Of a stretch of 64,000 nucleotides of DNA, positions 61,470-64,000 are shown piece after piece (the first letter of the stretch is position 1; every line of letters starts with the position of its first letter). A program made the position numbers and the translations under genes. The notes beneath the pieces are model-generated. The model was not told where the DNA came from and did no database searches. It saw only the letters and a list, made by a program, of their open reading frames with translations. Source of the DNA: Streptomyces viridochromogenes (GTDB lineage: Bacteria > Actinomycetota > Actinomycetes > Streptomycetales > Streptomycetaceae); contig NZ_LGUR01000162.1 of the NCBI RefSeq assembly GCF_001270495.1, forward strand, positions 1-64,000, given 5' to 3'.

Positions 61470-62498
61470 GTGAAACGGCCGAAACCGCCGTCCAGAAAGC
61501 GTCCCACCATCCTCGACGTCGCGGCGCACGCGGGCGTGTCGCATCAGACCGTCTCGCGCTTCCTTCGGGGCAACGGTGGCATGAAGCCGCAGACGGTGGC
61601 CCGCATAGAACAGGCCGTGGCCGAGCTGGACTACCGGCCCAACCTGGTGGCGCGGTCGATGCGCACCCGCAAGTCCAACCGCGTCACCGTGGTCCTGCCG
61701 GCCATGACGACCTTCGTGCCCTCGCAGATCCTGCGGGGAGCGTCCGCCGAGGCACAGGCGGCCGGCTACCAGCTGGACATCGTCGGCCTGGAAGGCGACG
61801 AACGGGTCAGGGGGGACCGTGTCCGTGCTCTCCTCGACTCCGGTCAGGCAGACGGAGTGCTGACCTTCACCCCCATCGGCGACCTGGAGAAGCTGGGGCT
61901 GGACCACACTCCGACCGTCGTCATAGGTGAGTACGACGACCAGATGCGGTCCCACGGGATCACGGCTGACGGCGAGCCCGCGGCCATGATCATCGATCAC
62001 CTCGTCTCCCTGGGCCACCGGCGTTTCGTGCACGTCGCCGGCAGTACGGACTGGATGTCGGCACGAAAACGACGCGAGGTCTATCTGCGGACGGTCGCCG
62101 AGCGGGGCCTGGAGAACTACGCCGTCATCGACGGTGACTGGTCCGTGCGGTCCGGATACGACGCGGCCCAGGGCCTGTCGGCGGACTCCGGTGTCACCGC
62201 GGTTCTCGCCGCCAACGACGACGTCGCCATGGGCGTCATCCGTGGCTTCCAGGACCGCGGGTGGCGGGTCCCCGAGGACGTGAGTGTCTTCGGCTGGGAC
62301 AACCAGGAGTTCACCGCGTACTTCAATCCGTCCATCTCCACCGTGGATCTCGACCGCGAGGCCATGGGCCGGCGGGCCATGCAGGCCCTGCTCGCCCGCA
62401 TCCGCGAGGAGACCGAGCCGGAACTGCATCTGGACCTCGACTGCCGCCTCGTGCTGCGCGAGTCGTCCGGACCGGCGAGGACGAACCACACCCTGTAG
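61470..62498 (+). CDS. LacI-family transcriptional regulator
   Basis: This 342-aa protein has the LacI helix-turn-helix LDVAAHAGVSHQTVSRFLRG, hinge PNLVARSMRT and a sugar-sensor domain with VIGEYDDQMRS and FGWDNQEFTAYFNPSIST. The recognition-helix region GVSHQTVSRFL is identical to that of the AbiEi-LacI fusion at 55128, and the sensor domains are clearly alike. GTG 61470 has GGAGCGGGAC upstream. It probably binds the same GTGAACGWTCAC sites and responds to a sugar released by the locus enzymes. The 273 bp before it hold no other gene. Confidence 0.9.
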   Translation: MKRPKPPSRKRPTILDVAAHAGVSHQTVSRFLRGNGGMKPQTVARIEQAVAELDYRPNLVARSMRTRKSNRVTVVLPAMTTFVPSQILRGASAEAQAAGYQLDIVGLEGDERVRGDRVRALLDSGQADGVLTFTPIGDLEKLGLDHTPTVVIGEYDDQMRSHGITADGEPAAMIIDHLVSLGHRRFVHVAGSTDWMSARKRREVYLRTVAERGLENYAVIDGDWSVRSGYDAAQGLSADSGVTAVLAANDDVAMGVIRGFQDRGWRVPEDVSVFGWDNQEFTAYFNPSISTVDLDREAMGRRAMQALLARIREETEPELHLDLDCRLVLRESSGPARTNHTL

Positions 62499-63050
62499 CT
62501 CGTCGGCCCCACCAACCAGCCGTCGCGCAACGGGCGTTCGGGCGGATCGGAGCACCCGGACGCCTCGTCCACAGCCGGCGGAACGCGCCGACCCGGCATG
62601 TTCCCGCGCGGTCCGTGCCGCTCCCGTACCGGCCCGGAACCAGTGAAGTCTCACTAAGCACCCAAGTGTTACCTACAGAACCCTTGACCGAGATGTGGTC
62701 GATAACTACGCTCGCCGCGTGAACGTTCACTATTGCTGACGCACACAGCCCCGCAACTCGGTGCGATGCTCGCGGTCAATCCCGCGGATCAGCTCGGCAC
62801 ACCGACCCAAGGCTCCAGCGTACGTTCACAAAACCCCTGTCAGAGCCGCTGCAGCCCACCCGGGATCCCGATGAGCCGGGCCGGCTGCCAGCACCCGGAC
62901 CGCAGGTAACTTTCGCGGCCCGCAAAGCAGCCGAGTTGTGCAGTCCGCCGCCACGCGGCGAGACGGGCCGGCGCGCACGTCGGCTTCTTGAGACGAAGTT
63001 TCCCTCCGTCTGGGCGCACCGCCCAGTGATGGCAGCAGAGGAGCCCCAAC
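62499..63050. other. Gene-free control region before the sugar-binding protein gene
   Basis: A 552-bp stretch without a convincing gene. It holds the promoter and operator at 62684-62730, so the transcript would carry a leader of about 330 nt before ATG 63051. No riboswitch was recognised. Confidence 0.6.
62684..62730 (+). promoter_or_regulatory. Promoter with operator for the sugar ABC transporter
   Basis: TTGACC (62684-62689), 17 bp, TACGCT (62707-62712), then the palindrome GTGAACGTTCAC at 62719-62730, which would start at about +1. The operator matches the LacI-type sites elsewhere in this locus. Confidence 0.8.
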
Positions 63051-64000
63051 ATGAACCACTCGTCCCGTCTGAGCAGACGCTCTCGACTCCGGGCGGTCGG
63101 GCTGACCTGTTCGGTCTTCGCCCTCGCCCTGACCGCGGGCTGCGCCGGAGACTCCTCCGGGAGCAACGGCGGCAAGACCGTCATCCGGTTCAACTGGTGG
63201 GGATCGGACTCCCGGCACGAGATGACCAAGCAGATGATCGCGGTGTTCGAGAAGGAGCACCCGAACATCGACGTCCAGCCCGAGTACTCCAACTGGGACG
63301 ACTACTGGAAGAAGCTGTCGACCAGCGCGGCCGCCAGTGACATGCCCGACGTCCTGCAGATCACCGACCCGTTCATGTACTCGTACATCGACAACGGGCA
63401 GCTGATGGACCTGAAGAAGGTCAAGGACGTGCTGCACACGGACAAGCTGCCCGCGAACTCGATGGCCATGACGACCGTGAAGGGCGGCCTCTACGGCGTC
63501 CCGGCGGGCGACAGCGCGTTCGGTATCGCCGCGGACCCGGCGGCGTTCAAGAAGGCCGGTGTGCCCATGCCGGACGACACCAAGTGGTCGTGGGACGACT
63601 ACGTGAAGGTCTCCAAGGCCATCTCCAAGACCAAGGGCCTGGTCGGCACGGTGATGCCGCTCTACCCCAACGACCTCGGTCCGTGGCTGCGGCAGCACGG
63701 CGAGGACTACTGGACCGAGGACGGCAGCCAGATCGGCTTCACCGAGGGGACCATGGCCGCCTACTGGGAATGGGTCGTCAAGCTGCGTGACAGCGGTGGC
63801 ACGACCAGTGCGGACGCGGCGGTCGAGGCACTGTCGTCAGGAGCCGGGGTCGAGCAGAGTCTGGTCGCCCAGCACAAGGCGGCCATGACCGACGTGTCCG
63901 TGACCCAGCTCGGTGCGCTCGAGGGCGCCAGCGGACGTGCGGCGAAGCTGCTCCTCTTCCCCGGCGAGAAGGGGGCTTCCCAGGTCGGCGCCTACACCAA
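63051..64000 (+). CDS. Family-1 extracellular solute (sugar)-binding lipoprotein (partial, runs off right edge)
   Basis: The first 316 codons are present. A lipoprotein signal ends in LTAGC, followed by the family-1 motifs VIRFNWWGSDSRHEMTKQMI, PDVLQITDPFMYSYIDNGQL and YGVPAGDSAFGIAADPAAFK. AGAGGAG precedes ATG 63051. Such proteins deliver oligosaccharides to MalF/MalG-type permeases, whose genes are expected to the right. The operator-controlled promoter at 62684 ties it to the polysaccharide locus. Confidence 0.92.
   Translation, partial: MNHSSRLSRRSRLRAVGLTCSVFALALTAGCAGDSSGSNGGKTVIRFNWWGSDSRHEMTKQMIAVFEKEHPNIDVQPEYSNWDDYWKKLSTSAAASDMPDVLQITDPFMYSYIDNGQLMDLKKVKDVLHTDKLPANSMAMTTVKGGLYGVPAGDSAFGIAADPAAFKKAGVPMPDDTKWSWDDYVKVSKAISKTKGLVGTVMPLYPNDLGPWLRQHGEDYWTEDGSQIGFTEGTMAAYWEWVVKLRDSGGTTSADAAVEALSSGAGVEQSLVAQHKAAMTDVSVTQLGALEGASGRAAKLLLFPGEKGASQVGAYT

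Overview
The window looks like chromosomal DNA of a Streptomyces or a close relative. It is very GC-rich with strong third-position G/C bias, uses many GTG starts, and often overlaps stop and start codons by 4 nt. Tat-type signal peptides and a monomeric isocitrate dehydrogenase also fit. All functions below are read from the sequence and from family knowledge; no database search was run.

Left part (1 to about 24.5 kb) is a sulfur-scavenging region. It holds the start of a sulfonate-type binding protein gene and a polar amino acid ABC uptake system split over two divergent operons. That system has two binding proteins, two permeases, one ATPase, a GNAT acetyltransferase, an FAD/NAD(P) oxidoreductase and an internally deleted monooxygenase. 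A LysR regulator faces an operon sfnG, dszC/msuC-like, ssuE-like, sfnB-like and ssuD, which on paper turns dimethylsulfone into sulfite. Next come another DszC-like flavoprotein, a Cys-free Rrf2 (CymR-like) regulator, a glutathionyl-hydroquinone-reductase-like protein, a methyltransferase, a BBE-type flavoprotein and two more FMN monooxygenases. Five tiny reading frames sharing an R-x-H-[IV]-D-x-x-R motif followed by Cys codons sit in front of five of these transcription units. They look like cysteine-responsive leader peptides and are the most interesting element of the window. A CTAG-containing motif recurs at three of the promoters.

Middle part (24.5 to 45.3 kb) contains an astacin-like metallopeptidase, a LuxR-type ATPase regulator, a DUF899 protein, and a module of CHAT/TPR protease, intracellular S8 protease, ECF-like sigma factor and a 162-aa partner. 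The sigma gene carries a small frameshifting deletion. Then follow N-formylglutamate amidohydrolase, a winged-helix protein, icd, an M1 peptidase, an MscS channel, a crotonase, an LPG-synthase-like membrane protein, and an ABC exporter behind a near-ideal SoxR box.

Right part (45.3 to 64 kb) is a carbohydrate-utilisation locus. It has a large GH2 beta-galactosidase with a LamG-like insert, a decayed insertion sequence, and an operon of Gfo/Idh/MocA, PmoA-like, cupin and GH43 genes. It continues with a LacI regulator fused to an AbiEi-type domain, a secreted GH-A hydrolase, an SGNH hydrolase with a ricin-type lectin domain, a second LacI regulator and the start of a sugar-binding protein gene. 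Six copies of a GTGAACGWTCAC-type palindrome mark the promoters of this locus, and two promoters share the same unusual layout. The two LacI proteins have matching recognition helices and probably read these sites.
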